Notes under the pieces: model-generated | What the model was told of the DNA's origin: nothing | The model's database searches: none | The model's input: the letters and a program-made list of their open reading frames with translations, nothing else | DNA from: a virus | Reading direction: 5' to 3' (one strand) | Length of the DNA stretch: 38,639 nt | Virus record (IMG/VR): IMGVR_UViG_3300028233_000495 | Coordinates: 1 to 38,639 of that record | Part shown: in pieces, positions 6,936 to 14,495 of the stretch | Layout: every line of letters begins with the position of its first letter | How positions within the stretch are numbered: position 1 is the first letter of the stretch | Position numbers and translations under genes: made by a program

Positions 6936-7230
6936 AGATAGTGATAATAATGATGATGCTTTGCGTAATCTTATAGAAGAGGCGTTAAAAGTAAATATAG
7001 AAGATAAGAAGGAATATAAAGACCATCAAGAACTCGCTGATACGTTATGTGCAGTCATGGCGGAGTTTCTTGATAGCTTTATAGTAGTTGGGTATGATTT
7101 TGAAGGTAAACCTATATCGTTTCAAGGATCGACAAAGCCGCAACAAAATGATGCTTTAGATACTTTAATTTTAAAGTACTTTTATCAAAGAACAGGTTAT
7201 AAAGTAATAGATGGTAAAGACCTCATATAA
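6928..7230 (+). CDS. Small acidic protein of unknown function
   Basis: 100 residues from the ATG at 6928; a GTG one codon upstream is possible but the ATG has AAGG 5 bases before it, one of the few Shine-Dalgarno-like sites in the window. The N terminus is acidic and disordered-looking (SKDSDNNDDALRNLIEEAL); the C-terminal half has a helix (ELADTLCAVMAEFLDSFIVVGYDFEG) and ends in LDTLILKYFYQRTGYKVIDG. I do not recognise it. It overlaps the upstream gene by 8 bases and the downstream gene by 20. Confidence 0.75.
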   Translation: MSKDSDNNDDALRNLIEEALKVNIEDKKEYKDHQELADTLCAVMAEFLDSFIVVGYDFEGKPISFQGSTKPQQNDALDTLILKYFYQRTGYKVIDGKDLI

Positions 7231-7474
7231 AAAAGGTGAAATTTATGGTATTGAGACCGGTGATTTTGTCGGTCAGATGTTTGTTATTATAGAAATAACA
7301 GACGAGTTTGTTGGTTGTCTTAGATTACCAGATATGGAAAATACTAAAGTTCCAAAAGATTCATTTGAACACGGAAGGAACACTGGTATAATTACATTAT
7401 CAGAGAAACTACCACGTAATGTGTATAAGGTCTCTAAAGCTCAATACTATAAAAATGAAGACTCTAATAATTGA
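7211..7474 (+). CDS. Small protein of unknown function
   Basis: 87 residues, all beta by appearance: KGEIYGIETGDFVGQMFVIIEI and FVGCLRLPDMENTKVPKDSF look like an SH3-like barrel or a similar small domain, with alternating hydrophobic strands and turns. I cannot assign a family. It starts within the end of the preceding gene and its last 20 bases overlap the exonuclease start, so it sits in a tightly coupled run of replication genes. No Shine-Dalgarno sequence is seen. Confidence 0.7.
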   Translation: MVKTSYKKGEIYGIETGDFVGQMFVIIEITDEFVGCLRLPDMENTKVPKDSFEHGRNTGIITLSEKLPRNVYKVSKAQYYKNEDSNN

Positions 7475-8315
7475 TGGAAACAATCTTGTGCATAGAACTT
7501 GGTGGACTGCAAAGAACCAAGCTGGTCGAAATGCAGACGTAAATCTAACTAATTTACATATTTACTTTACTCTCAATGCTATATACTCTTATGTAAACAA
7601 GTATAAGCCTGATAAGACTATAACTGTTTGGGATGAGAAGTTAGATTATCAGGTTAATACTCGTAAGACTGAGTTTGCTGGTTATAAAGGTAATAGAACA
7701 AAGGATAGTACTCCTCATGAAAATAATGATACTATCAAAACAATGTTATCTTATTTAGGTGTTCCTTCTATATTTCCTAGAGAGCTTGAAGCAGATGATA
7801 TTGTTGCTTATATATGTAAAAATACTCTAGGTAGTAAAGTAATTGTGTCGGTTGATCAGGACTTTCTACAGTTAGTCAATAAAGAAACATTTCTATTTGA
7901 CCCTATACGTAAGAAAGAATTTACCTATGATAAGTTCGAGGAGATGACAGGTAATACACATGATGACTGGATGACTGCTAAGTGTCTTAAGGGTGATAAG
8001 TCAGATAATGTCCCTGGTATACCAGGGTTTGGTAAAGTTCGTGTACAAAAGTATCTAGCGGGTGAAATAACACTTAATGAGGAACAACAACAAACATTTG
8101 ATACTAACTTCTCACTCTTCTCACTCGATAAGATCGACGAGATGCGTGAAGAAAGTAAATACTATCAGGATCAGTTAGATGTGCCTGTTGTTTCTAATTG
8201 GAGTTCCTTTATTGAAGAATGTAAGCAGCGAGACTTTCATCGGATTCTTAATAAGCAAGAATCATGGCATACCTTGTTTTTGTTAGGTAATAAGCTACAA
8301 TCGATATTAGGATGA
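7455..8315 (+). CDS. rnh: 5'-3' exonuclease / RNase H, FEN family (T4 rnh-like)
   Basis: 286 residues from the ATG at 7455 (T4 RNase H: 305). A start 36 bases upstream is open but would add a sequence unlike the family, while from 7455 the protein begins at once with the metal-site strand KTLIIDGNNLVHR (D7). Other FEN motifs follow: ELEADDIVAY (E110, E112, D114, D115), VSVDQDFLQLV (two more metal ligands), and KGDKSDNVPGIPGFGKVRVQKYL, the helix-hairpin-helix DNA-binding loop with its GDxSDN signature. By family knowledge it removes RNA primers and adjacent DNA from the lagging strand. The immediate downstream partner is the primase, overlapped by ATGA, which puts primer synthesis and removal under joint translation. 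Confidence 0.93.
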   Translation: MKTLIIDGNNLVHRTWWTAKNQAGRNADVNLTNLHIYFTLNAIYSYVNKYKPDKTITVWDEKLDYQVNTRKTEFAGYKGNRTKDSTPHENNDTIKTMLSYLGVPSIFPRELEADDIVAYICKNTLGSKVIVSVDQDFLQLVNKETFLFDPIRKKEFTYDKFEEMTGNTHDDWMTAKCLKGDKSDNVPGIPGFGKVRVQKYLAGEITLNEEQQQTFDTNFSLFSLDKIDEMREESKYYQDQLDVPVVSNWSSFIEECKQRDFHRILNKQESWHTLFLLGNKLQSILG

Positions 8316-9364
8316 AGCTACCTGAAGACTATGTAGTAATAAAATTTTATGAGCTTGGTTATAGACCTATCTATAACAAGTTTAATAATGTATATCAGTG
8401 TGGTTGCCCGTTATGTAGAGAGGGTAAGTCACTTAATAAGAAGCGTAGGTGTTATTATGTACCTAAAAACGATAATATATTTTGTCATAACTGCGGCTGG
8501 TCTGGAAAACCAATGCGTTGGATTAAGGAAGTTGCTAATGTATCTGATACTCAAATAATTAAGGAACTTAAAGACTATACACCAGATGTAGATGATGTTT
8601 TAAAGCAAGACGAAGAGGTAAAATTAGTTAATGTTGAGACTCTACCTAAAGATAGTATTAACTTATCTGATGTATCGCAAGTAAACTTTTATAAAAATAA
8701 TGATAATGTACGTTCCGCACTTGGTTTAATTAAGCATCGTAGATTAGATACGGCAGTAAATAGACCAACTAACTTATATTTTTCACTTGTTGATAATGTC
8801 CATAAAAATAGGTTGGTTATACCTTTCGTTAATGAGAATCATCAGATTGAGTTCTACCAGACAAGAACTGTATTAACACGTGATAATAAGACAAAGCCTA
8901 AGTACTTAGGTAAGGTAAATAGCGAAAAGACGTTGTTCAATATTGATAAGGTAACAGGTGATTATGATACAGTCTATATATTTGAAGGTCCTATTAATGC
9001 CTTTTTCACTAAGAACTCAGTAGCTGTCGCAGGTATTACTGAGAATGGTAGATCATTTACTGCTAGACAACAACAGCAGTTAGATACAACCCTGAGATTC
9101 TATGATACTGTGTGGATACTTGATTCTCAGTGGGTTGATAGAGCATCATTAATAAAGTCTGAGGCGCTGCTTAAACAAGGAGAGAAGGTGTTTATATGGC
9201 CTGAGAAGTTTGGTAAGAAGTTTAAAGACTTTAATGATATTGCAATGGCTTGTAAGGTAGATGAGATAAAGCATGAATTTATCCAAAAAAATACCCTTGA
9301 GGGTCTCAAGGGTATTATAAAGTTATCTGAAATTAAACAGTATCAGTCTACTATACACCTCTGA
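8312..9364 (+). CDS. 61: DNA primase, T4 gp61 family
   Basis: 350 residues (T4 gp61: 342). An N-terminal zinc ribbon has CxCxxC (C30, C32, C35) and CHNC (C58, C61). The toprim core follows: VYIFEGPINAFF with the catalytic Glu at about 225, and VWILDSQW with Asp at about 271. It lays RNA primers on the lagging strand together with the gp41 helicase encoded at 1411. It overlaps the exonuclease stop by ATGA. Oddity: bases 9283-9316, in the last 30 codons, also form a strong terminator for the opposite strand, so this part of the gene serves two functions. The last 14 bases overlap the convergent gene at 9351. Confidence 0.93.
   Translation: MKLPEDYVVIKFYELGYRPIYNKFNNVYQCGCPLCREGKSLNKKRRCYYVPKNDNIFCHNCGWSGKPMRWIKEVANVSDTQIIKELKDYTPDVDDVLKQDEEVKLVNVETLPKDSINLSDVSQVNFYKNNDNVRSALGLIKHRRLDTAVNRPTNLYFSLVDNVHKNRLVIPFVNENHQIEFYQTRTVLTRDNKTKPKYLGKVNSEKTLFNIDKVTGDYDTVYIFEGPINAFFTKNSVAVAGITENGRSFTARQQQQLDTTLRFYDTVWILDSQWVDRASLIKSEALLKQGEKVFIWPEKFGKKFKDFNDIAMACKVDEIKHEFIQKNTLEGLKGIIKLSEIKQYQSTIHL
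9283..9316 (-). terminator. Rho-independent terminator for the - strand, embedded in the primase gene
   Basis: Arms AATACCCTTGA (9290-9300) and TCAAGGGTATT (9306-9316) form a perfect 11-bp stem with the 5-base loop GGGTC. Read on the - strand the hairpin is followed by a run of seven or more T (the A run ending at 9290), the full intrinsic-terminator pattern. On the + strand no T run follows, so primase transcripts should not stop here. It lies 35 bases after the stop of the - strand gene at 9351. Confidence 0.9.
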
Positions 9365-9776
9365 ATTGAGGGTTATCAGTTTGTGCAAGATAACCTCTAA
9401 ATGACTCAGTTAAGGATGCAAGTTCTGTCGCGACACGCGTAATTTTACGTTGCTCAGATTGCTTCATACGATCAAAAATGGTGTCAGCTTCAGCATTTGC
9501 TAGAACACTTTGAATAGAACCTTCTTGTCCGTTAAGCTTATGAAGGAAACCATCCATCTCACTCACCCAACCTTCAAGCTCTTGTTGCATCTTAGCTGCA
9601 AGATCGCTAGTAGCCTGAGCTGCAGCCATGGCTGAACTATCAACGTCACTAACATCAGGAGTTTCAGCACCAAATTCATCTGCACTAACATCATCATCTA
9701 ATGTTGCCTCCATTGCCTCTAAGTCAGGATTTTCACCATCAGCTTCTGATAACACACTAAAGAACCTTTTTTTCAA
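9351..9776 (-). CDS. Small acidic protein of unknown function; start probably at ATG 9786 with a frameshift
   Basis: 141 residues if begun at the TTG at 9776. The first third is very acidic and Ala/Asp-rich (DLEAMEATLDDDVSADEF); the rest is helical with coiled-coil character (SDLAAKMQQELEGWVSEMDGF to LASLTESFRGYL). I do not recognise it; it could be a scaffold or core-type protein, as a guess. The TTG has no late box at the usual distance. An ATG at 9786 does: CATAAATA plus the spacer ATATT, the same spacer as before the gene at 26056. That ATG reads MTKFEKKVL and stops. Removing one base from the seven-A run (9767-9773) would give MTKFEKRFFSVLSEADG and join the frames. So the record has a one-base indel or the phage uses a +1 shift. 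The terminator just downstream makes this a one-gene unit. Confidence 0.7.
   Translation of the reverse strand: MKKRFFSVLSEADGENPDLEAMEATLDDDVSADEFGAETPDVSDVDSSAMAAAQATSDLAAKMQQELEGWVSEMDGFLHKLNGQEGSIQSVLANAEADTIFDRMKQSEQRKITRVATELASLTESFRGYLAQTDNPQFRGV
9767..9773 (-). other. Seven-A slippery run joining two frames
   Basis: The homopolymer at codon 5-7 of the frame begun by ATG 9786. With six A the frame opens into the 141-residue protein. With seven it ends after nine codons. It is either an indel error or a frameshift site. Confidence 0.55.
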
Positions 9777-9791
9777 ACTTTGTCATAATAT

Positions 9792-9799
9792 TATTTATG
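9792..9799 (-). promoter_or_regulatory. T4-type late promoter box CATAAATA
   Basis: CATAAATA on the - strand with a 5-base spacer to ATG 9786. It lies back to back with the box at 9805 for the + strand, forming a divergent late promoter pair in a 35-base gap. Confidence 0.65.
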
Positions 9800-9804
9800 C
9801 TCTG

Positions 9805-9812
9805 CTTAAATA
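9805..9812 (+). promoter_or_regulatory. Probable late promoter box CTTAAATA
   Basis: CTTAAATA on the + strand, 9 bases before the ATG at 9822. It keeps the TAAATA core but differs from TATAAATA in the first two bases. It would serve the three-gene unit 9822-10822. Confidence 0.45.
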
Positions 9813-9821
9813 TTTTATAGC

Positions 9822-10151
9822 ATGAATAACGGTTATTATCCATATGGTACAGGTTTTAATGATAAAAATATCAAATATAGTCAGGGAGCTGTCGATGATC
9901 AATTATCTATGTATAAACACGAAGAGATAAACCAGAAAGCTGGACTAAAGCTACCACATGAATTAGATGGTATTGAAAAAATATTAGGTGATACGTTTGT
10001 ATCTCTAACTACTGTAAGAAATATGGTTAAGCACGCAGAGCAAAACAGTGAAATAAATCACCATGCTTTAGATGTTATTAAGAATAAGATAGATGATATT
10101 AATAAAATAGTGCTTGATATTCCTAATGATCTAGCTAAAATAGGTATATGA
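9822..10151 (+). CDS. Small protein of unknown function
   Basis: 109 residues. The N terminus is rich in Gly, Tyr and Asn (NNGYYPYGTGFNDKN), followed by helices with heptad-like spacing (GIEKILGDTFVSLTTVRNMVKHAEQNS and ALDVIKNKIDDINKIVLDI), suggesting a coiled-coil oligomer. No family recognised. It opens the short + strand unit between two - strand regions. Its stop overlaps the next gene's start by ATGA, so it is coupled to the membrane protein that follows. A small structural or membrane-associated role is a guess. Confidence 0.75.
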   Translation: MNNGYYPYGTGFNDKNIKYSQGAVDDQLSMYKHEEINQKAGLKLPHELDGIEKILGDTFVSLTTVRNMVKHAEQNSEINHHALDVIKNKIDDINKIVLDIPNDLAKIGI

Positions 10152-10558
10152 TTATATTAAAATCGTTATTTATTACTGCCGCACTATCTACTTTATTTGC
10201 GTACGGGTTAAGAAATATCATTGGGTTTTGGGAGATGTTCTCTCTTTCCTACGCTATTCAAATTATTTTGGCGTTTTCACTATCTTCAAAAAAGATATCC
10301 AAGGAACAACAACTAACAGATATGTACCAGGCTGAAGTTGATGAGTTGTTAGATATGAGTTTAGTTAATATTGAATGCCCTTGTGGTAAAAACAAATTCG
10401 AAGCGTCGTTATTTGCTTCAATCGAAAATGTGTTTGATTGTAGTGTTTGTGGTAATAAATTTAAAGCTGATATTACGATTACACCAACTTTACTTACTGA
10501 ACCTGTTAACAGTATTAACAAGACATTTGATGAGTTACTACAACAAAAGGAACGTTGA
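10148..10558 (+). CDS. Membrane protein with C-terminal zinc ribbon, function unknown
   Basis: 136 residues. Two hydrophobic segments at about 3-21 and 31-46 would cross the membrane, followed by a helical linker (KEQQLTDMYQAEVDELLDM) and a compact domain with CPC (C77, C79) and CSVCG (C98, C101) on facing strands, a zinc-ribbon pattern. The last 35 residues (TPTLLTEPVNSINKTFDELL) look extended. I recall similar hypothetical proteins in marine T4-like phages without a known role. The zinc domain would be cytoplasmic if the two segments form a hairpin. It is translationally coupled to the gene upstream (ATGA; AGG 4-5 bases before the ATG). Confidence 0.75.
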   Translation: MIILKSLFITAALSTLFAYGLRNIIGFWEMFSLSYAIQIILAFSLSSKKISKEQQLTDMYQAEVDELLDMSLVNIECPCGKNKFEASLFASIENVFDCSVCGNKFKADITITPTLLTEPVNSINKTFDELLQQKER

Positions 10559-10579
10559 TATAATCATAGTATAATAAAT

Positions 10580-10822
10580 ATGAAAACATTCGAGTTTAAC
10601 TTAAAAGACGGAACTAAAAAGGTAATGCAATTAGAAGAGTTTGTACGTTGGGCGTGCTTGCTTGAAGGTATTGAAAAGGTTAGTGAAAAGCTTGAAGAAG
10701 CAGGTGTTCCTCAGAGTGATGGTTCGTGGGTTAAACCATTAGCTTTTGAGAAATATATTAAAGAACGGTTCCCAGCTATGAAACATGATATAGAGACAGA
10801 GGTTAAGCTCGGTAACCTATAA
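10580..10822 (+). CDS. Small protein of unknown function
   Basis: 80 residues, charged and probably mixed alpha/beta: a short hairpin (KTFEFNLKDGTKKVMQLEEF), then helices (FVRWACLLEGIEKVSEKLEEAGV and YIKERFPAMKHDIETEV). Not recognised. The last 6 bases overlap the end of the convergent - strand gene at 10817, so + and - transcripts meet here with no visible hairpin terminator between them. Upstream, AATAAATA (10573-10580) runs directly into the ATG, too close to be a convincing promoter; TATAAT occurs twice in the gap (from 10559 and 10570). Confidence 0.75.
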   Translation: MKTFEFNLKDGTKKVMQLEEFVRWACLLEGIEKVSEKLEEAGVPQSDGSWVKPLAFEKYIKERFPAMKHDIETEVKLGNL

Positions 10823-11572
10823 ATTAAAACCTAAAGGGTCAATAAACACTGACTGTGGTACGTTAGATATATCATAGGGTATTGTGTTAGTTATATCATA
10901 GGGTAAGCTAACTGGTGGTATTGTACTACCAGTATCGTCAATACCACTACCAGTGCCACCGCCTCCAGTGCCACCACCTCCAGCGATTGTTTCACCAAAC
11001 TCAATATCATAAGGGAATATAACATCCTCTGATAGTTCTGGTGGTTTAAGTATGTTAGAGCCTATAACAACAGGCCATGTTTGTTCGGTATATTTACTTT
11101 GTAGGTTAATTACAGAACCGTAAGACTCATCATGAACACTCAAACTGCTAATTAAAAACTCCTTTATGTTATCGTAATATGATTCTTGTACTAGTATTAG
11201 AGGTTGAACAATTAATGTATAGTTACCATCGTCAAAATTAATTAAAACCTGCGCTGATAACTCATTAATGTGAGTCTCTGTAGGTGCATAAATATGTTTA
11301 TATTTATTTAAAATACTACCACCTAATAAGCCTTCAGTTACCTCTCTAAATATAGACTGCTCAGAAGCAGTTGCTGCTACAGCTTTTGAATAATATTCAC
11401 GTATCTCACTATCACCCCAGTCAATTGTAATGTTAAGAGCTGAGCTTTTCTTTTCTGATATTTTGGACAAGTCAAACTCAACATCCGTCGACCCTTTATA
11501 AGTTATTGGATCGTTATATATTGTTTGGTTAGGCTGAGATGAATCTAACGCTATAGAAATAATATTGCTCAT
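10817..11572 (-). CDS. Virion-associated protein with Gly-rich linker, possibly PKD-like
   Basis: 251 residues from the ATG at 11572, which overlaps the upstream stop by ATGA; a TTG three codons earlier is unlikely. A beta-rich N-terminal domain has ITIDWGDSEIREYY, then HIYAPTETH and LINFDDGNYTLIVQPLIL. The order [I/W]DWGD, HxY, then a Gly-x-Tyr strand is the outline of a PKD-like sandwich, though weaker than in the protein at 33214. After residue 190 comes a Gly/Thr linker (GGGGTGGGGTGSG) and a short repeat PYDITNTIPYDISN. It is the last gene of the tail block, coupled to the 969-residue protein. Function unknown; attachment of a small domain to the fibre tip is a guess. Confidence 0.75.
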   Translation of the reverse strand: MSNIISIALDSSQPNQTIYNDPITYKGSTDVEFDLSKISEKKSSALNITIDWGDSEIREYYSKAVAATASEQSIFREVTEGLLGGSILNKYKHIYAPTETHINELSAQVLINFDDGNYTLIVQPLILVQESYYDNIKEFLISSLSVHDESYGSVINLQSKYTEQTWPVVIGSNILKPPELSEDVIFPYDIEFGETIAGGGGTGGGGTGSGIDDTGSTIPPVSLPYDITNTIPYDISNVPQSVFIDPLGFNL

Positions 11573-14478
11573 AATATGCAAAGTTGATTTTGATTAATGT
11601 CGAAATTTGTAAATGCAGCAATAGGTGAAGTGCAAAGTGTTGTAAACGTAGTACTTGGTGTGAAGGATGTAGTGCGTAATACTACCTCCTTATCATAAAA
11701 ACGTGTAACGTTATTTAGAGTCAAAACACCTGATCTCCACTCAAAAAGAAAATCATGTAAGTGTGTTAGATTATTTTGATCTAGTAGTACATAAGATAGC
11801 TTTACCTTATTGTGCATGCTATTATACGCAAGTTTAGGTGTTTTAATTTTTTCTGGTGTAAAGTTAGCTGAAACAGTACCGAAACTCGTTCTAAAACTTA
11901 CTAGATCAGCCTGTTTTTCATTCTCAGGAAATATCTTAACAGTAGTATTATTTGTTATATCATATTGATATATTTCAGGGTAAATGTACCAATAATTTGG
12001 TGGTAATAAGCTACCGGTTGCAAGATCGGTTTTAAGAGTCTTAAATACTGCAAACAAAATAACACCGTCACTATTGGGTGTATCTACCTTATTAATGAAT
12101 AATCTATTCGAACAAACGCTAAGGTTATCGGCACTATTTACTGAAACTAAAGTATTTGACGTATTTGGTTTTACAAATGAACCGTCCTTATACCCAATCT
12201 TATCTATAAGAAGTGTGTTAGGTGTTTCTAAAATGATACTATCGTTTATAATATCAAAATCAATTAAGTTTATAGATATATCATTTATAATTTCTTCACT
12301 ATACTTTGACAGGGTTGTAGAAAGTGCATTAATAATAGGTTGTGATAATCCTGTTCCTTGATCCTTTACATATAAGTTTCCAGCTTCAAGCAACCTACCT
12401 ACATTAGTACTCGCACTAGATACAGAGTTGTTTTCTTGCAATGCTGTTTTGTTTTCGTCAAAAATTTCATTAAAGAATTGAATATCTGCCGTGTTATCTG
12501 TCGGTTGCTCGTATTTAAATCTATCTGCAAATCTACCACACACATAAAAATCACGTATGTCGTCGTTATACGTCTTACAATTAACAAATGTCTGGTAGTA
12601 GTAGTTATCTGATGATGGATACCTAGGATCATCTGTTTTAACAGGGTCTGGTAATGCAGTACCATCTGACTGAGTAAAGTCACCACCATCCTTAAACGAA
12701 ACAATCTTTTGATCTACTTCTTGTGTTTCATCAAAACCTCCAGAGTCTTCAACACTACATGAGCGTTCACCCTTTAAATCTTCATATGGCAGAAAATTCC
12801 TAAAAAACAAATAGTAAGGAGATTCAGTTTCTAAACTTGTAAATGAATTTGTTGTTGTTTCTAAACCAGATCTAATAGTCTTAAATCTACACTCTGCAGT
12901 GTCATAATTAAAATCAAAACCTTCATTAAACACATCATCGTAAAATGTATGACCATCTAGAAGTACACTTAAAACAGTATCTTGTGATACTCTCTGCCTA
13001 TCTTCTAGTCTTTCAGGTTTAAACAATGCATACTCATTACCGAAACAGTCATACGATATTTTACGTATTACTCCATTATTATACAAATCTGAAAAGTTAA
13101 GATTATACCCAAGACTGTTTAGAGTGTTTAATTCTTGTGTTTCACGCTGCTTTGTCGAATAAGGCTCGAAGGTTAAGTTTTTGTTAGTTATTTTTGGATC
13201 ACCGTATGCTACATTACTACTTACATTACGTATGTTATCTCTAAAATCAAATGTAAATAAGAAAGGATAAGAACTGAGTGAGTTAACACCAACATTACCA
13301 TAGACCTCTGGGTCTGGAAAGATGTAGATATTATCTGTTTCAAGTGCCGTCGTATCAAGCTCAAACGAACTTTTTACAGAATTTAATTTAAATAGTCCAA
13401 TATCATCTGGCTTAAAGAATAAGCCAACATCACGTAACATTACTTGCTCATTACTTGCCACCGCTGCAATGTCACTTGATTGTATGTTTAGTAGGTTATT
13501 AGTTGGGGTATCAGCTTGAAATAGTAAACCTGAAACAGGTGATGTACCTGTTGTATCAATATAGTAAAAGTCACTTGATATGTATTTTGTTATAAACTGT
13601 CTTTTGAGCTTATAAACTTGTGCTAGTGTTAAACCACCCTTTGTATAAACGTCATTAAGTTCATCTAAAAAGCTATCATCGGGCGTACAAACAGAGCTAA
13701 TATCTTGCTGTGATAACTCCGGTGGAGTTATCTTAAAGTTCTTTATAGGTCTAATAAACGAATTACTTTTAAGTACCTTTAAAGCATCTGGATCAAAAAA
13801 GTAATCTGTATCTATCTTAATTGAGTTATCGTTAAAGAGCTGCTTACGTAATGCCTGTTCGTCTTTATCATTAGATAAATCGAAATAATCACCATACACA
13901 TCTATATACTCTTGTAAGCTAATACCAAAATCACGTGTAATAGAAGATAAACTGCTACCATAAGTAAGTAGTACGTCCTCAGAATTAATTACATAATTAT
14001 AAATGTTATCGAAAATAGCACGTTCAATACCTGTTACGCTACCCTTTATTTTGTTTTTAGTAATAACATACTTACCCTCCTCACGTTTACTTTTATAGAA
14101 TGTAGCAACTTCGGTTAGCTTGTTCGCATAAAATGGTATCGCAATATCTAAGTCATGAGCATCATTGTAATTTATTTTTTGTAGGAAACTTTTTTCTGTT
14201 TCAGTTGTAAACGTTAATATTATTTCCTGAATAAATTGTTTATAGTACTCTTTGAATAATTTCTTTTGATCCGACTTACTATCAGTTTGTCTCTTATACC
14301 AAAGCTTTAAATACGATGTATACAACGAGCTATATTTATCGGGAGCATATTCCGTTTGTAGATATTGTATAAAATCTAAAAACGAAAAAGGTGTACCTTG
14401 ATCCCTCACACTTTCTTGATCAGAAAGCTCTGTATTAACAACAGAAAAATTTAGATCTTTAATGTTAAAACTATTCAT
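11569..14478 (-). CDS. Large virion structural protein (969 aa), function unknown
   Basis: No signal peptide or membrane segment. The first 230 residues are helical and charged (FLDFIQYLQTEYAPDKYSSL, SLYTSYLKLWYKRQ, YYKQFIQEIILTF), unlike a fibre and more like an assembly or baseplate-docking domain. The rest is beta-rich, Asn/Asp/Thr-rich, with few cysteines, typical of tail proteins. I cannot name the family. The length recalls T4 gp7 (1032 residues) but I see no sequence evidence for that. Its own late box AATAAATA lies 9 bases before the ATG, so it can be expressed independently of the giant upstream. Its stop is coupled by ATGA to the next gene, suggesting the two products act together. 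Confidence 0.8.
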   Translation of the reverse strand: MNSFNIKDLNFSVVNTELSDQESVRDQGTPFSFLDFIQYLQTEYAPDKYSSLYTSYLKLWYKRQTDSKSDQKKLFKEYYKQFIQEIILTFTTETEKSFLQKINYNDAHDLDIAIPFYANKLTEVATFYKSKREEGKYVITKNKIKGSVTGIERAIFDNIYNYVINSEDVLLTYGSSLSSITRDFGISLQEYIDVYGDYFDLSNDKDEQALRKQLFNDNSIKIDTDYFFDPDALKVLKSNSFIRPIKNFKITPPELSQQDISSVCTPDDSFLDELNDVYTKGGLTLAQVYKLKRQFITKYISSDFYYIDTTGTSPVSGLLFQADTPTNNLLNIQSSDIAAVASNEQVMLRDVGLFFKPDDIGLFKLNSVKSSFELDTTALETDNIYIFPDPEVYGNVGVNSLSSYPFLFTFDFRDNIRNVSSNVAYGDPKITNKNLTFEPYSTKQRETQELNTLNSLGYNLNFSDLYNNGVIRKISYDCFGNEYALFKPERLEDRQRVSQDTVLSVLLDGHTFYDDVFNEGFDFNYDTAECRFKTIRSGLETTTNSFTSLETESPYYLFFRNFLPYEDLKGERSCSVEDSGGFDETQEVDQKIVSFKDGGDFTQSDGTALPDPVKTDDPRYPSSDNYYYQTFVNCKTYNDDIRDFYVCGRFADRFKYEQPTDNTADIQFFNEIFDENKTALQENNSVSSASTNVGRLLEAGNLYVKDQGTGLSQPIINALSTTLSKYSEEIINDISINLIDFDIINDSIILETPNTLLIDKIGYKDGSFVKPNTSNTLVSVNSADNLSVCSNRLFINKVDTPNSDGVILFAVFKTLKTDLATGSLLPPNYWYIYPEIYQYDITNNTTVKIFPENEKQADLVSFRTSFGTVSANFTPEKIKTPKLAYNSMHNKVKLSYVLLDQNNLTHLHDFLFEWRSGVLTLNNVTRFYDKEVVLRTTSFTPSTTFTTLCTSPIAAFTNFDINQNQLCIL

Positions 14479-14487
14479 TGATGTTAT

Positions 14488-14495
14488 TATTTATT
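14488..14495 (-). promoter_or_regulatory. Late promoter box AATAAATA
   Basis: AATAAATA on the - strand overlaps the stop of the VWA protein and ends 9 bases before the ATG at 14478. Confidence 0.6.

Noticed and set aside
10573-10580. AATAAATA before the gene at 10580 as a late promoter
   Set aside because: It runs into the ATG itself (the last A is the first base of the start), so a T4-like start site would fall inside the gene. Probably chance in AT-rich DNA.
10801-10817. GGTTA/TAACC dyad at the convergent gene ends as a terminator
   Set aside because: A five-bp stem with no T run on either strand.
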